The translations under genes and the position numbers were made by a program. Positions 8,069-16,195 of a stretch of 41,743 nt of DNA are shown here, piece after piece. Within the stretch, counting starts at the first letter, position 1; every line of letters begins with the position of its first letter. Below the pieces are notes generated by a model. The model was not told the origin of the DNA. It worked only from the letters and a program-made list of their open reading frames with translations, and made no database searches. The stretch is from contig DYHD01000011.1 in NCBI GenBank assembly GCA_020724365.1, forward strand, positions 1 through 41,743, read 5' to 3'. The DNA is from Thermodesulfovibrio yellowstonii. Lineage in GTDB: Bacteria > Nitrospirota > Thermodesulfovibrionia > Thermodesulfovibrionales > Dissulfurispiraceae.

Positions 8069-9262
8069 ATGGCTATATTCACATATAAAGCAACTACAAC
8101 TCAGGGTGCTATAACAGAGGGTTTTATTGAAGCTATAGATGAGAAAAGCGCCGTTGAGAGACTCAGAAATTCCGGCTTAATTCCTTTGAAAATTTCATCA
8201 TCAGCAGGGACTGAAAAAAGAAGATTTTCTTTAAAATCAAAAAAGGGCGAAATCCTCATTTTTACAACAGAACTCTCAGCTCTTTTATCTGCAGGTCTCC
8301 CACTTGATAGAAGCCTTAATATTCTCTCTCAAATCTCAGAAGATAGTCACCTGAAAAGCGTAATTCAATCAATTCTGAAATCTATAAGGGAGGGTAATTC
8401 ATTCTCTGAAGCTCTTATGAAACATCCTGATATATTCCCTCGGATTTATATCAATATGATAAGGGCTGGAGAGGTTGGTGGAGTGCTCGATGTTGTACTT
8501 GATAAACTTAATGAATATCTTGAATCTTCTAAGGAACTGAAAGACCATATATTCTCAGCTATGATTTATCCTGCAATACTTTTGTTCACTGGGAGCATCT
8601 CTATTATTGTATTGCTTACATATGTTTTGCCTAAATTTTCAGTTATATTCGCAGAACTCGGCACTTCATTGCCTCTGTCAACGGAAATTGTACTTGCTTT
8701 TAGCAATTCCCTGAAATCGTCTTGGTGGCTCATATTAATTTTGCACATAGCAGGGATATTTATCTTTAAAAATTATTTAAAGATACCATCAGGCAGATAT
8801 AAATGGGATTTGATTAAACTTAAACTGTTCAAGGATATTATTACTAAGCTTGAAACAGCCCGATTCTGTAGGACTTTGGGCACTCTACTAAAGAGTGGGG
8901 TTCCTCTCTTGCAGGCTCTTAATAATTCTAAAGAAGTAGTCAATAATCAAGTGATTTCTTCAGCGATTGACATGGTATCAAAGGGTGCAAAGGAGGGCAA
9001 GGGTGTATCAGAGCCATTGCTTAAGGCTAATATATTTCCAGAACTTGCTTTGTCTATGATAAAGGTTGGAGAAGAGACAGGTCAGCTTGATGAAATGCTT
9101 CTAAAAGTAGCGACAACTTATGAGAAAAGCCTTAGGCTCACAATTAAAAGATTTATCAGCTTTATTGAGCCAGTTATGATTCTTTTTATGGGACTTATAA
9201 TTGGCTTCATTGTGCTGGCTATGTTAATGGCAATATTCAGCATAACAGAAATACCTTTTTAG
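8069..9262 (+). CDS. gspF: Type II secretion platform protein GspF (PilC-like)
   Basis: This 397-residue polytopic inner-membrane protein has two T2SSF domains (about 60-190 and 262-390), each followed by membrane helices. GLPLDRSLNIL and GVPLLQALNNS are the matching repeat motifs, and the N-terminus (AIFTYKATTTQGAITEGFIEA) is typical. It forms the platform that couples the GspE ATPase to pseudopilin assembly. Upstream is an unrelated phosphorylase rather than gspE. A 224-bp gap then separates it from gspH, where gspG would often sit. PilC is the close alternative, but the downstream H-I-J-K-L-M order supports T2SS. Confidence 0.9.
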   Translation: MAIFTYKATTTQGAITEGFIEAIDEKSAVERLRNSGLIPLKISSSAGTEKRRFSLKSKKGEILIFTTELSALLSAGLPLDRSLNILSQISEDSHLKSVIQSILKSIREGNSFSEALMKHPDIFPRIYINMIRAGEVGGVLDVVLDKLNEYLESSKELKDHIFSAMIYPAILLFTGSISIIVLLTYVLPKFSVIFAELGTSLPLSTEIVLAFSNSLKSSWWLILILHIAGIFIFKNYLKIPSGRYKWDLIKLKLFKDIITKLETARFCRTLGTLLKSGVPLLQALNNSKEVVNNQVISSAIDMVSKGAKEGKGVSEPLLKANIFPELALSMIKVGEETGQLDEMLLKVATTYEKSLRLTIKRFISFIEPVMILFMGLIIGFIVLAMLMAIFSITEIPF

Positions 9263-9302
9263 AGTGTGATGTTAGTTATTTACCGAATAATAGGGTTTAT
9301 AA

Positions 9303-9374
9303 ACCGTAGTAGGACAGCCATCTTGGCAGTCTAAAATGGTTAAATCTTTTGATAGGTGAGATGCCTGTACTACG
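9303..9374. repeat. Imperfect palindromic repeat remnant in the gspF-gspH gap
   Basis: CCGTAGTA (9303-9310) and TACTACGG (9367-9374) are perfect inverted arms. The interior (GTAGGACAGCC, GCCTGTAC) resembles the tips of the dispersed repeats elsewhere in the window (TAGGACAG, GCCTGTCCTAC). I see no pilin-type reading frame here, so this is not a broken gspG. It could be a decayed copy of the repeat family. Confidence 0.45.
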
Positions 9375-9486
9375 GCGATATTTTTGATACTTTCTCTCTC
9401 TATTTTTAGGTATCCATTATCAATTGGTAGAAAAAGATGAACTTGAACTTCTGCAGAAAGATTCCAAATAACTTAATTTTGCTAAA

Positions 9487-9975
9487 GTGATTAAAAAGCA
9501 CATTATTAGAATGTCCACATCGTTTTTTAGCCCCTCAAGGAGAATTAATAAGTCGGGCTTTATGCTTATTGAACTGATAATTGTGCTTTTCTTGATAGTC
9601 CTTATTATAGGTCTATCTACCGTGTTTTTTGCTAATTCACTCCCATCAAACAAGTTTAATGCAGTAGTCAGAGATATTGCGACAAATATTAGATATGCTA
9701 AGACTGTTGCAAAGATTAAAGGAGAGAATCAGATATTTTATATTGATATTGATGCACGACAGTATGGTCTTGATAATACAATACCAAAAAAATTGCCGTC
9801 TAATATTAATTTTAAAGCAGTTGACCCATTTGCTGGTGAGATTCATAAGGGTAGATATGAAATTCTATTCTATTCATCAGGCGGTCTCGAAGGAGGCACT
9901 ATTATTGTTTTTGATAACAAAAGGACTGCATCAATATACTTAGACCCCGTAGTAGGTTCGATTGTGCTGAAATGA
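9487..9975 (+). CDS. gspH: T2SS minor pseudopilin GspH/FimT type
   Basis: A 162-residue prepilin. The leader ends KSG and is followed by FMLIELIIVLFLIVLIIGLS, the prepilin-peptidase site with Glu at mature +5 and a long hydrophobic helix. The globular part resembles GspH/FimT (about residues 55-162). The start is GTG 9487 or ATG 9511; neither has a convincing RBS. It overlaps gspI by 4 nt and begins the tight H-I-J-K-L-M run. It would sit at the pseudopilus tip with I, J and K. Confidence 0.82.
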   Translation: MIKKHIIRMSTSFFSPSRRINKSGFMLIELIIVLFLIVLIIGLSTVFFANSLPSNKFNAVVRDIATNIRYAKTVAKIKGENQIFYIDIDARQYGLDNTIPKKLPSNINFKAVDPFAGEIHKGRYEILFYSSGGLEGGTIIVFDNKRTASIYLDPVVGSIVLK

Positions 9976-10361
9976 AACGATTCAGTAAAGGATTCACTTT
10001 AATTGAGGTAATAGTTGCCCTCTCAATATTGGGAATAGCTATAACTGTTATATTACAGCTATTTTCTGCAAACTTAAAGGCTCTATCACAATCTGAAGAT
10101 TATGTTAAGGCTTTAATAGCCTCTGATATGAAGATGCGTGAGTTATCACAGAATGATGATTTAGAGGAGAAGATGTGGTCTGAGACTTCAGAACATGGAT
10201 ATAGATTTGATATATATATAACAGAAACATTGAAGGAAAAGACAGAAACACTCCAGTCCCGACTTTTTGAGATACAATTAACTGTGAATTGGAGAACAGG
10301 GCTTAAGGAAAAATCACATACATTCAAGACACTTAAAGTAGTAGAGAAAAAGATACAATAA
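9972..10361 (+). CDS. gspI: T2SS minor pseudopilin GspI
   Basis: A 129-residue type IV prepilin-like protein. A very short basic leader (MKRFSKG) precedes FTLIEVIVALSILGIAITVI, with Glu +5 and the GspI-typical VIVALSIL helix. LKALSQSEDYVKALIASDMK near residues 37-56 also resembles the family. It overlaps gspH by 4 nt and gspJ follows immediately, so translation is probably coupled. GspI initiates the tip complex with J and K in characterised systems. Confidence 0.85.
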   Translation: MKRFSKGFTLIEVIVALSILGIAITVILQLFSANLKALSQSEDYVKALIASDMKMRELSQNDDLEEKMWSETSEHGYRFDIYITETLKEKTETLQSRLFEIQLTVNWRTGLKEKSHTFKTLKVVEKKIQ

Positions 10362-11033
10362 ATGCTTAGACATTCAGATAAAGGTTTTACACTTCTTGAG
10401 TTGATGATCTCTATGACAATCTTAGGCATTATAGTGCTTATTGTTTTTGGAGCCACTAGGCTTGGACATCGCTCAATAGAAAAGGCTGAAAGGGCAACTG
10501 AATTTCTCGAAAGGATGCGGACAGCTCTGAATATAATAGACTCTCAGTTAAAGTCTCAGGTGCCGCTTACATATGAAGAAAATGGAGAAAAAAAGCTTTA
10601 TTTTGCAGGCAATAAAGAATCTATCCAGTTTTCGAGCAATTATTCTGTCTGGAGCGGGCAGAGAGGATATGTAAAGGTAATGTATAGTATCGAGCAGGAA
10701 CAAAATGGCAGACAGTCTTTATATGTTACCGAAAATACTATCTCAATAGAGAATCCCAGAAAGACCTTACTGCTTTCCGGACTTGAGGGCATATCTTTTT
10801 ATTATTTTTATAAAGACCCCTTAAACGAACACGGAGAGTGGAAAGAGGAATGGACTGAAACAACAACTATGCCTGATAGACTGGCTCTTAATATTTATGA
10901 TAGTTCAAGGAAGATTTCTATGAGTATGCATATTGCCGTGAAAAATAAGCCTGCACAGCAAGTTTCAGCTCCTATAGTCCCAACAAATCAAAAGCTAAAT
11001 TTTCCGAGACAGGGAAGACCGGTTCAACGATAA
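10362..11033 (+). CDS. gspJ: T2SS minor pseudopilin GspJ
   Basis: A 223-residue prepilin with leader MLRHSDKG and mature start FTLLELMISMTILGIIVLIV (Glu +5). The length and the internal order of the globular domain fit GspJ, the largest minor pseudopilin apart from K. The C-terminal 25 residues are proline- and glutamine-rich and probably disordered. The ATG follows directly after the gspI stop. The assignment rests on order (I before, K after) as much as on sequence. Confidence 0.82.
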   Translation: MLRHSDKGFTLLELMISMTILGIIVLIVFGATRLGHRSIEKAERATEFLERMRTALNIIDSQLKSQVPLTYEENGEKKLYFAGNKESIQFSSNYSVWSGQRGYVKVMYSIEQEQNGRQSLYVTENTISIENPRKTLLLSGLEGISFYYFYKDPLNEHGEWKEEWTETTTMPDRLALNIYDSSRKISMSMHIAVKNKPAQQVSAPIVPTNQKLNFPRQGRPVQR

Positions 11034-11039
11034 GTTTAT

Positions 11040-11999
11040 ATGAAGATTTTATTAGATGATAAAGCACAAAAAGGTATCGTTCTTATAATTGTGTTATGGG
11101 TTTTGACCATACTTATGGTTATTGTCATGTCTTTTTCGGTTATGATACGCTCGGAGACCTATGCTACATTAGGATTTAGAGAAGGTCTTGATAAAAGATT
11201 TCTCGCTGAGGCAGGTATTGAAAGGGCAATTATTGAGCTTTTTTATAGAAACATATACAAAAACCAAGAAATGTTTGAGGAAGAAAAAAAGGCGTGGGCG
11301 GTTGACGGCAAACCATATACTTTCGAAATGTCAAATGGACAGATAACTGTCAAGATTATAGATGAGTCCGGAAAAATCGATATAAACAACTTAAATGATT
11401 TATCTGGTATAATATTAAGAAACCTTTTGACTAATATGGGAGTCCCAGATCAAGAGATTTTGATAATAGTTGACTCAATCTTAGACTGGAAGGATTCTGA
11501 TGATTTAAGAAGACTTAATGGGGCTGAAAACGACTACTATATGTCGCTTGCAAAACCGTATAAAGCAAAAAATTCAAAATTTGATACACTGGAAGAACTC
11601 CTGCTTGTTAAAGGTATGAAGCCTGATATCTTGTTTGGCAATGGTGAGAGAAAGGGCATTATTGATTTTATCACTATTTATTCTAACAGTAGCACTATCA
11701 ATCTTCGCTCTGCACCAAGAGAGGTTCTTCTGGCAGTCCCAGGATTAACTCCTGAGATAGTTGATGAGATTATCAGTAAAAGGGAGGGCTTGATAGCATC
11801 TAATACATTAGATATAGCTATACCCCAAGAAAGTTCACAATTTATTACTCAACATGGCAGTTCTAATTCATATACAATCGAATCAGCAGGCTACAAGGGT
11901 GATGAAAAATCAGCTTTTACTATCAAAACATCAGTTATACTTGAGGGCAATAATAAGATTAAATATGTTTATTATAAAAGCCCAGTAAATGTAAAATAA
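11040..11999 (+). CDS. gspK: T2SS minor pseudopilin GspK
   Basis: A 319-residue protein. The leader MKILLDDKAQKG precedes a hydrophobic segment starting IVLIIVLWVLTILMVIVMSF, which lacks Glu +5, as is typical of GspK. The large soluble region contains the GspK saposin/helix-hairpin-like part (IDINNLNDLSGIILRNLLTN; NLRSAPREVLLAVPGLTPEI). GspK caps the pseudopilus tip and is thought to set its length. Its stop overlaps the ATG of gspL. Confidence 0.86.
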   Translation: MKILLDDKAQKGIVLIIVLWVLTILMVIVMSFSVMIRSETYATLGFREGLDKRFLAEAGIERAIIELFYRNIYKNQEMFEEEKKAWAVDGKPYTFEMSNGQITVKIIDESGKIDINNLNDLSGIILRNLLTNMGVPDQEILIIVDSILDWKDSDDLRRLNGAENDYYMSLAKPYKAKNSKFDTLEELLLVKGMKPDILFGNGERKGIIDFITIYSNSSTINLRSAPREVLLAVPGLTPEIVDEIISKREGLIASNTLDIAIPQESSQFITQHGSSNSYTIESAGYKGDEKSAFTIKTSVILEGNNKIKYVYYKSPVNVK

Positions 12000-13534
12000 T
12001 GACAGGTTCTACAGCAATAAAAAAGATATCATCATTTGCAACTGTTTCTGCTTCTTTACTTAAAAGCATTGCAGTTCCAACATGGAATGTCCTGAGCCAT
12101 GATTTTTCAAATGTAATCCTGCCTGAGAAATGCTTGAGCATATCAATTGAACAATCTGGATTTTCCATAGCTTATGTTAAGAAGATTTTCTCGAGGTTTA
12201 AAGTTGCAGCAATTAAGAAATATCCAATTGAGACAGCCAACTCCGATCCAGAATTCCTTGCCTCTTCAGCAGCATTTTTCGCTAATGAATTCGGTGCAGA
12301 CAAGACGGCAGTTACATTGAGCATCCCAAAATCATGGGTTATCACTAAGATTGTTGAATTTCCATCATCTATCAAAGAAGACATTCCTTCTGTAATATCT
12401 TATGAAATGGACAGGATTACCCCGTTTGATTCTTCAGACGCTCTTTATGATTTTAAGATCATCGAAGAGATTAATGGTAAGATTAAGATATTACTTGCTG
12501 CTACAAGAAATCAGGTTCTCAAGCCTTATTTAGATGCTCTTTCTAATAAAGGGATAATAGTTCAAAAGGTGACAATTAATTCTTCCGCAGTTGACAGCAT
12601 TATTAGACATGCTGTAAGACAGACATCCAATCTCTATCTGGAAATAAGCGACAGGGGATATGAAGGAGCATTATTCACATACTCTTATCCGATAGCTTTT
12701 TTTGGATCTGAATTTAAAGATACTGAAGATAAGCATCGTTTAACCCAAATTGTTGATGACATAAGACATTTTATTGAACAAAATAAGAAAAATGGTATAT
12801 CCCCTGAGATTTATATCCTTTTTAAAAATAAAAGCTTAAACATTAAAGAGAATTTAAGATTAATGCTAAATATGCCTTTTAGGACATTAAATGAGATCGA
12901 TTTAAAAATCAGCTTTGCTATGACTAAGGATGAGATTTCATATTCTGCAGTAGGCGCTGCTATTGAGACCCTATGGCAAAAATCAAATGGTTTTAATCTT
13001 TTTTCAAAGGGACAGGTAGTTATACCTCGTAAGCCGCTTGTTTTGACTATAATCTTACTTATAGTACTTTCCTCTATTGGAATTTTATATGCTGTAGCCC
13101 CTCTTTATATTGAAAATCAGAGAATCGAAGAAATAGACCGCCAGATTGCCGCAAGAAAGGAAGAGGTAAGGAAAGTCGAAGCCCTTAAAAAAGAGATCGA
13201 GGTTCTGAATAAAGATATTGCACTTATAAAAGATTTTAAAAATGGCAGGCAGATGTCCTTAAATTTTATAAAAGAATTCACTTCTATCGCACCTAAAAAT
13301 ACATGGTTGACTCGAATGAGAATAACAGAAAAAACTGTGGAAATAGAAGGTTATGCAAGTTCAGCAACAGAATTGATGCCTAAGCTTGAGACATCAAAAC
13401 TTTTTCAAAAGGTTGAATTCGCTTCACCTACCTTCAGAGATGCGAGGATGAATTCAGACCGATTCAATATAAGAATGGAGATAGAGGGTTTAGAAAAAAA
13501 GCAAGATTTAGGAAATAAAAATGAAAAAGAATAG
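11999..13534 (+). CDS. gspL: T2SS GspL-like protein (PilM-type actin fold plus PilN-type periplasmic part)
   Basis: A 511-residue bitopic protein. The N-terminal half (about 40-330) resembles the actin-like cytoplasmic domain of PilM/GspL (SISIEQSGFSIAYVKK; SIPKSWVITKIVEFPSSIKE). One membrane helix lies at about 345-370 (LVLTIILLIVLSSIGILYAV), followed by a coiled coil and a ferredoxin-like PilN/GspL domain. It thus fuses what type IV pili encode as PilM and PilN. It starts inside the gspK stop and overlaps gspM by 14 nt. It recruits the ATPase to the platform in known systems. Confidence 0.83.
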   Translation: MTGSTAIKKISSFATVSASLLKSIAVPTWNVLSHDFSNVILPEKCLSISIEQSGFSIAYVKKIFSRFKVAAIKKYPIETANSDPEFLASSAAFFANEFGADKTAVTLSIPKSWVITKIVEFPSSIKEDIPSVISYEMDRITPFDSSDALYDFKIIEEINGKIKILLAATRNQVLKPYLDALSNKGIIVQKVTINSSAVDSIIRHAVRQTSNLYLEISDRGYEGALFTYSYPIAFFGSEFKDTEDKHRLTQIVDDIRHFIEQNKKNGISPEIYILFKNKSLNIKENLRLMLNMPFRTLNEIDLKISFAMTKDEISYSAVGAAIETLWQKSNGFNLFSKGQVVIPRKPLVLTIILLIVLSSIGILYAVAPLYIENQRIEEIDRQIAARKEEVRKVEALKKEIEVLNKDIALIKDFKNGRQMSLNFIKEFTSIAPKNTWLTRMRITEKTVEIEGYASSATELMPKLETSKLFQKVEFASPTFRDARMNSDRFNIRMEIEGLEKKQDLGNKNEKE

Positions 13535-14078
13535 ATTATTGACCATCTTAATGCCTTTAGTTTTTATACTACTTTTGCTTGTTATATACCAGTATGGTTA
13601 TCTAACAGTTGAGGAAGATTTGGCAATAGCAAGGGAATCTGCCTCACTTAAAACAAAGACTCTAGAAAAATATATTCAGTTGATAGCCGAAAAGCCAGAC
13701 CTCGAAAAAACAATAGAAGCATTAAAAGAGACAAAAAAGGCTGAAGACGCTAAGCTTATCGAAGGACAAACTCTTTCACTTGTAGCAGCAACCATGCAGG
13801 ATATGGTTAAAGGGATTATTACTAGCAGAGGAGGCACTATATCCAGTGAGAGGGTAGGGAAGCCCGAAGATTTAGGAAACTTTAAGATTATCAGCGTGAG
13901 TCTTGATGTGGTAGTTCCTGATACAAGAGTGCTAAGTGAGATTATTTATTCAATTGAGACTCGCACTCCTTATCTCGTAGTAAAAGAGCTTGATGCCAGA
14001 GTGAGGAATTATAGAGATCCTAGAGAGCTTATAGTCAAGCTTGATGTTATAGCATTAACAGATGTAAAAAAAGGTTAG
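13521..14078 (+). CDS. gspM: T2SS GspM/PilO-like inner-membrane protein
   Basis: A 185-residue protein with an N-terminal membrane helix (about 6-26, LLTILMPLVFILLLLVIYQY), a coiled coil to about residue 90 and a ferredoxin-like C-terminal domain (SLDVVVPDTRVLSEIIYSIE). The 14-nt overlap with gspL and the topology fit GspM, which pairs with GspL in the platform. It is the last T2SS gene here; no GspC, D or N follows. Sequence conservation in this family is weak, so the call depends mostly on context. Confidence 0.75.
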   Translation: MKKNRLLTILMPLVFILLLLVIYQYGYLTVEEDLAIARESASLKTKTLEKYIQLIAEKPDLEKTIEALKETKKAEDAKLIEGQTLSLVAATMQDMVKGIITSRGGTISSERVGKPEDLGNFKIISVSLDVVVPDTRVLSEIIYSIETRTPYLVVKELDARVRNYRDPRELIVKLDVIALTDVKKG

Positions 14079-14097
14079 AATTATCAGGAGAGAATAT

Positions 14098-14850
14098 ATG
14101 TTGTTAGGTGTAAATGTTGACCATGTTGCTACGGTTAGAGAAGCAAGGAAGACCTTTGAACCCGACCCTGCAATGGCTGCAACGCTTGCAATTTTAGGTG
14201 GAGCAGATGGCATAACTGTTCATTTGCGGGAAGATAGACGACATATTAATGATAGAGATTTAAGGCTTATGAGGGAATTCGTGCCTTGTGAATTAAACCT
14301 TGAAATGGCAGCAACTGATGAGATGGTCAAGATAGCCCTTAACATCAAGCCTGACCTTGTAACCTTAGTGCCAGAAAAAAGGCATGAGCTGACAACCGAA
14401 GGTGGATTGGATGTAGTAAGTCAAAAAGAACTATTAAAAGAGACAATTAAAATAATCAAGGATGCCGGGATACCTGTTAGCCTTTTTATCAATCCGAATA
14501 TTATGGATGTTGATATTTCGAGAAATATTGGTGCTGATATGGTCGAGATTCACACAGGACTTTACGCTAACTCAAGAGGCTTGAAGCAAGTAGAAGAGCT
14601 TCACAGGGTTATCGATGCAGCTAAAACTTGCAGAAGAATTGGTTTATTGGTCAATGCTGGTCATGGCTTGACATACTATAATATAGGTAGAATTGCTGCA
14701 ATACAGGATTTGAGAGGTCTTTATATAGGTCATAGCATCATTTCAAGGTCTATTTTTGTCGGAATTGAAAGGGCTGTCAGGGAGATGAAAGAGTTGATAA
14801 GATTATACAGCACATCTGTTATTCATACCAAAATATCTTATAGAAAGTGA
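14098..14850 (+). CDS. pdxJ: Pyridoxine 5'-phosphate synthase PdxJ
   Basis: A 250-residue TIM-barrel enzyme that condenses 1-deoxyxylulose-5-phosphate with 3-amino-2-oxopropyl phosphate to pyridoxine phosphate, the last ring-forming step of DXP-dependent vitamin B6 synthesis. Diagnostic segments are LGVNVDHVATVREAR at the N-terminus, ITVHLREDRRHINDRD at about 40-55, LVPEKRHELTTEGGLD at about 91-106, and GLLVNAGHGLTYYN near 180. A good GGAGA RBS precedes ATG 14098. The length is normal. It follows the T2SS cluster by 19 nt, perhaps in the same transcript. Confidence 0.96.
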   Translation: MLLGVNVDHVATVREARKTFEPDPAMAATLAILGGADGITVHLREDRRHINDRDLRLMREFVPCELNLEMAATDEMVKIALNIKPDLVTLVPEKRHELTTEGGLDVVSQKELLKETIKIIKDAGIPVSLFINPNIMDVDISRNIGADMVEIHTGLYANSRGLKQVEELHRVIDAAKTCRRIGLLVNAGHGLTYYNIGRIAAIQDLRGLYIGHSIISRSIFVGIERAVREMKELIRLYSTSVIHTKISYRK

Positions 14851-14892
14851 GCAAAAAAGATTCTTATTTATTCTTAAATATATAATAATCAA

Positions 14893-15060
14893 ATGAAATG
14901 CAAGGTTTGTGAAGGCGAGATAAAACTTTTAATGGGCTGAAAGTCAGTTATTTTGTGCTGCAAGGTTTGCGGCAAAACTTATTGTATCGCAGACTATTTA
15001 GACGAGATTGATGATAGCATGTGGGGTCTCATTAGTCTTAGACCGAGCAACAGGGCATGA
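14893..15060 (+). CDS. Candidate small selenoprotein with two CxxC motifs; in-frame TGA at codon 16
   Basis: Read straight through, the frame from ATG 14893 gives 55 residues: MKCKVCEGEIKLLMG, then TGA (14938-14940), then KSVILCCKVCGKTYC and an acidic LDEIDDSMWG tail ending RPSNRA before TGA 15058-15060. C3-x2-C6 and C23-x2-C26 make a dual-CxxC zinc-ribbon-like protein. From memory, families described as dual CXXC motif small (seleno)proteins carry Cys or Sec between the two CxxC pairs, as here. A SECIS-like hairpin lies downstream of the TGA. No strong RBS is visible, but it follows pdxJ by 42 nt. The alternative is a pseudogene with one nonsense mutation. A standard gene caller would miss it. 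Confidence 0.68.
14952..14977 (+). promoter_or_regulatory. Putative bacterial SECIS hairpin
   Basis: TGCTGC (14956-14961) pairs with GCGGCA (14969-14974) around the 7-nt loop AAGGTTT. A lower TTT/AAA helix follows below a bulged G at 14955. The loop has the GG-U character recognised by SelB in E. coli fdhF (loop AGGUCU, flanking GC pairs). The loop GG starts 24 nt after the TGA, within the spacing accepted for bacterial SECIS elements. The hairpin lies inside the coding frame, as bacterial SECIS elements do. Confidence 0.6.
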
Positions 15061-15177
15061 TTTTTGTTTAATGAATAAAGTCGAGTTTTTTGAATTTTGG
15101 ATTTTGAATCGTCTTTTCCTACTGCAATAACATTCTATTGCCTATAACTGTTTATATTTATTCCTAAGGACATTGTT

Positions 15178-15684
15178 TTGCATATTATCATTGACGGTTA
15201 TAATTTAATCGGGATTTCCTACAAAAATATGGACAAGGCAAGGGAAGAGTTGATAGACCATCTTATAATCTATAAAAAAGCCAAGAATCATGATATGACC
15301 GTAGTCTTTGATGCTTATAAACAAGGATATAATTATGAATACAGCTCTTTTCGTGGGGGTATAAGGATTATATATACAAGGCTTGGAGAGTCCGCTGATG
15401 AAGTAATTAAAAGACTTATTAGAGAGATTCATAGAGAATGGGTAGTTATTACATCTGATAGAGATATTGCAAAATATACATGGTCTATGAGTTCAATACC
15501 TGTGCCTTCAAATATTTTTTGGGATATTTTAGATAGAACATTACAAAATGTTCCAGATATTGCAAAAGATAAAGATGAAATTGATTACATTGATGATATG
15601 CAGGACATTAAGCCTCAAAAAGGGAGTGCATATAAACTATCAAAAAAACACAGGGCTTTAAGAAGGATTATGGATAAACTTTAG
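15178..15684 (+). CDS. NYN-domain (YacP/Rae1-like) putative ribonuclease
   Basis: A 168-residue protein with a PIN-like NYN fold. The N-terminal IIIDGYNLIG, central MTVVFDAYKQ and WVVITSDRDIAKYTWS carry the acidic residues expected of the nuclease site, so it is probably a metal-dependent RNase. YacP/Rae1 cleaves mRNA in the ribosomal A site in Bacillus. The lysine-rich C-terminus (YKLSKKHRALRRIMDKL) could bind RNA. The start is TTG 15178, with AAGGA about 10 nt upstream. The gene converges on ybeY and their 3' ends overlap by 17 nt. Confidence 0.82.
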   Translation: MHIIIDGYNLIGISYKNMDKAREELIDHLIIYKKAKNHDMTVVFDAYKQGYNYEYSSFRGGIRIIYTRLGESADEVIKRLIREIHREWVVITSDRDIAKYTWSMSSIPVPSNIFWDILDRTLQNVPDIAKDKDEIDYIDDMQDIKPQKGSAYKLSKKHRALRRIMDKL

Positions 15685-16195
15685 TTTTTATCACCTTTTC
15701 AAGCAATTTAGCCTCAGCAGCAGCCATTCTTCTTGCCTGATAAGCATTTTTTTCATGGTCATATCCAAGCAGGTGTAAAAGTCCATGAAACAGCAGTCTT
15801 GCAATTTCATTATATAAAGTTGTATTGTTCTCTATTGCCTGCCTTTTTGCCTGATGAAGGTTAACAACTATATCTCCAAGAGATAAAGGCATTTGATTTT
15901 TATGCTCGGGGATATCTTTAATATCAGCTTCGAATTGAGGGAATGATAAGACATCGGTAGTCTTGTCTTTACCTCTATGCTTTAGATTCATTTCCCTCAT
16001 GCTTTTATCATTAAGGAATAGGATACTTATCTCAATAGCAGATTTTCTCTGAGAGATTAAATGAAACAGGTTTTTTCTTTTTCTTTCGCAGATACCTTCA
16101 GATATCAGTAAATTTAGAGCCTTCTTTAGAAGTTTCTTTATTCTCAACGGGCTTATCTTGATTAACCGTTGTTTGTTTGTAATCAGTATTTCCAT
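15668..16195 (-). CDS. ybeY: Endoribonuclease YbeY (rRNA maturation factor)
   Basis: From ATG 16195 (AAAGGA just upstream) the protein has 175 residues. The zinc motif HGLLHLLGYDH, with three histidines, is diagnostic. DKTTDVLSFPQ and LGDIVVNLHQA are also typical of YbeY, which processes 16S rRNA ends and takes part in ribosome quality control. A longer in-frame start at 16237 lacks support. The start lies inside the end of the PgpH-like gene, in another frame, with about 98 nt of overlap. Its position after phoH and a PgpH-type gene is the common phoH-pgpH-ybeY order. Confidence 0.93.
   Translation of the reverse strand: MEILITNKQRLIKISPLRIKKLLKKALNLLISEGICERKRKNLFHLISQRKSAIEISILFLNDKSMREMNLKHRGKDKTTDVLSFPQFEADIKDIPEHKNQMPLSLGDIVVNLHQAKRQAIENNTTLYNEIARLLFHGLLHLLGYDHEKNAYQARRMAAAEAKLLEKVIKTKVYP

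Noticed and set aside
9263-9486. A hidden gspG in the gap after gspF
   Set aside because: No G-F-T-x-x-E pilin motif or suitable frame occurs in either strand; only a palindromic remnant is visible.
14893-14937. A stand-alone 15-aa peptide ending at TGA 14938
   Set aside because: The reading frame continues with CxxC and acidic-tail features after the TGA, and a SECIS-like hairpin follows, so termination at codon 16 is the less likely reading.
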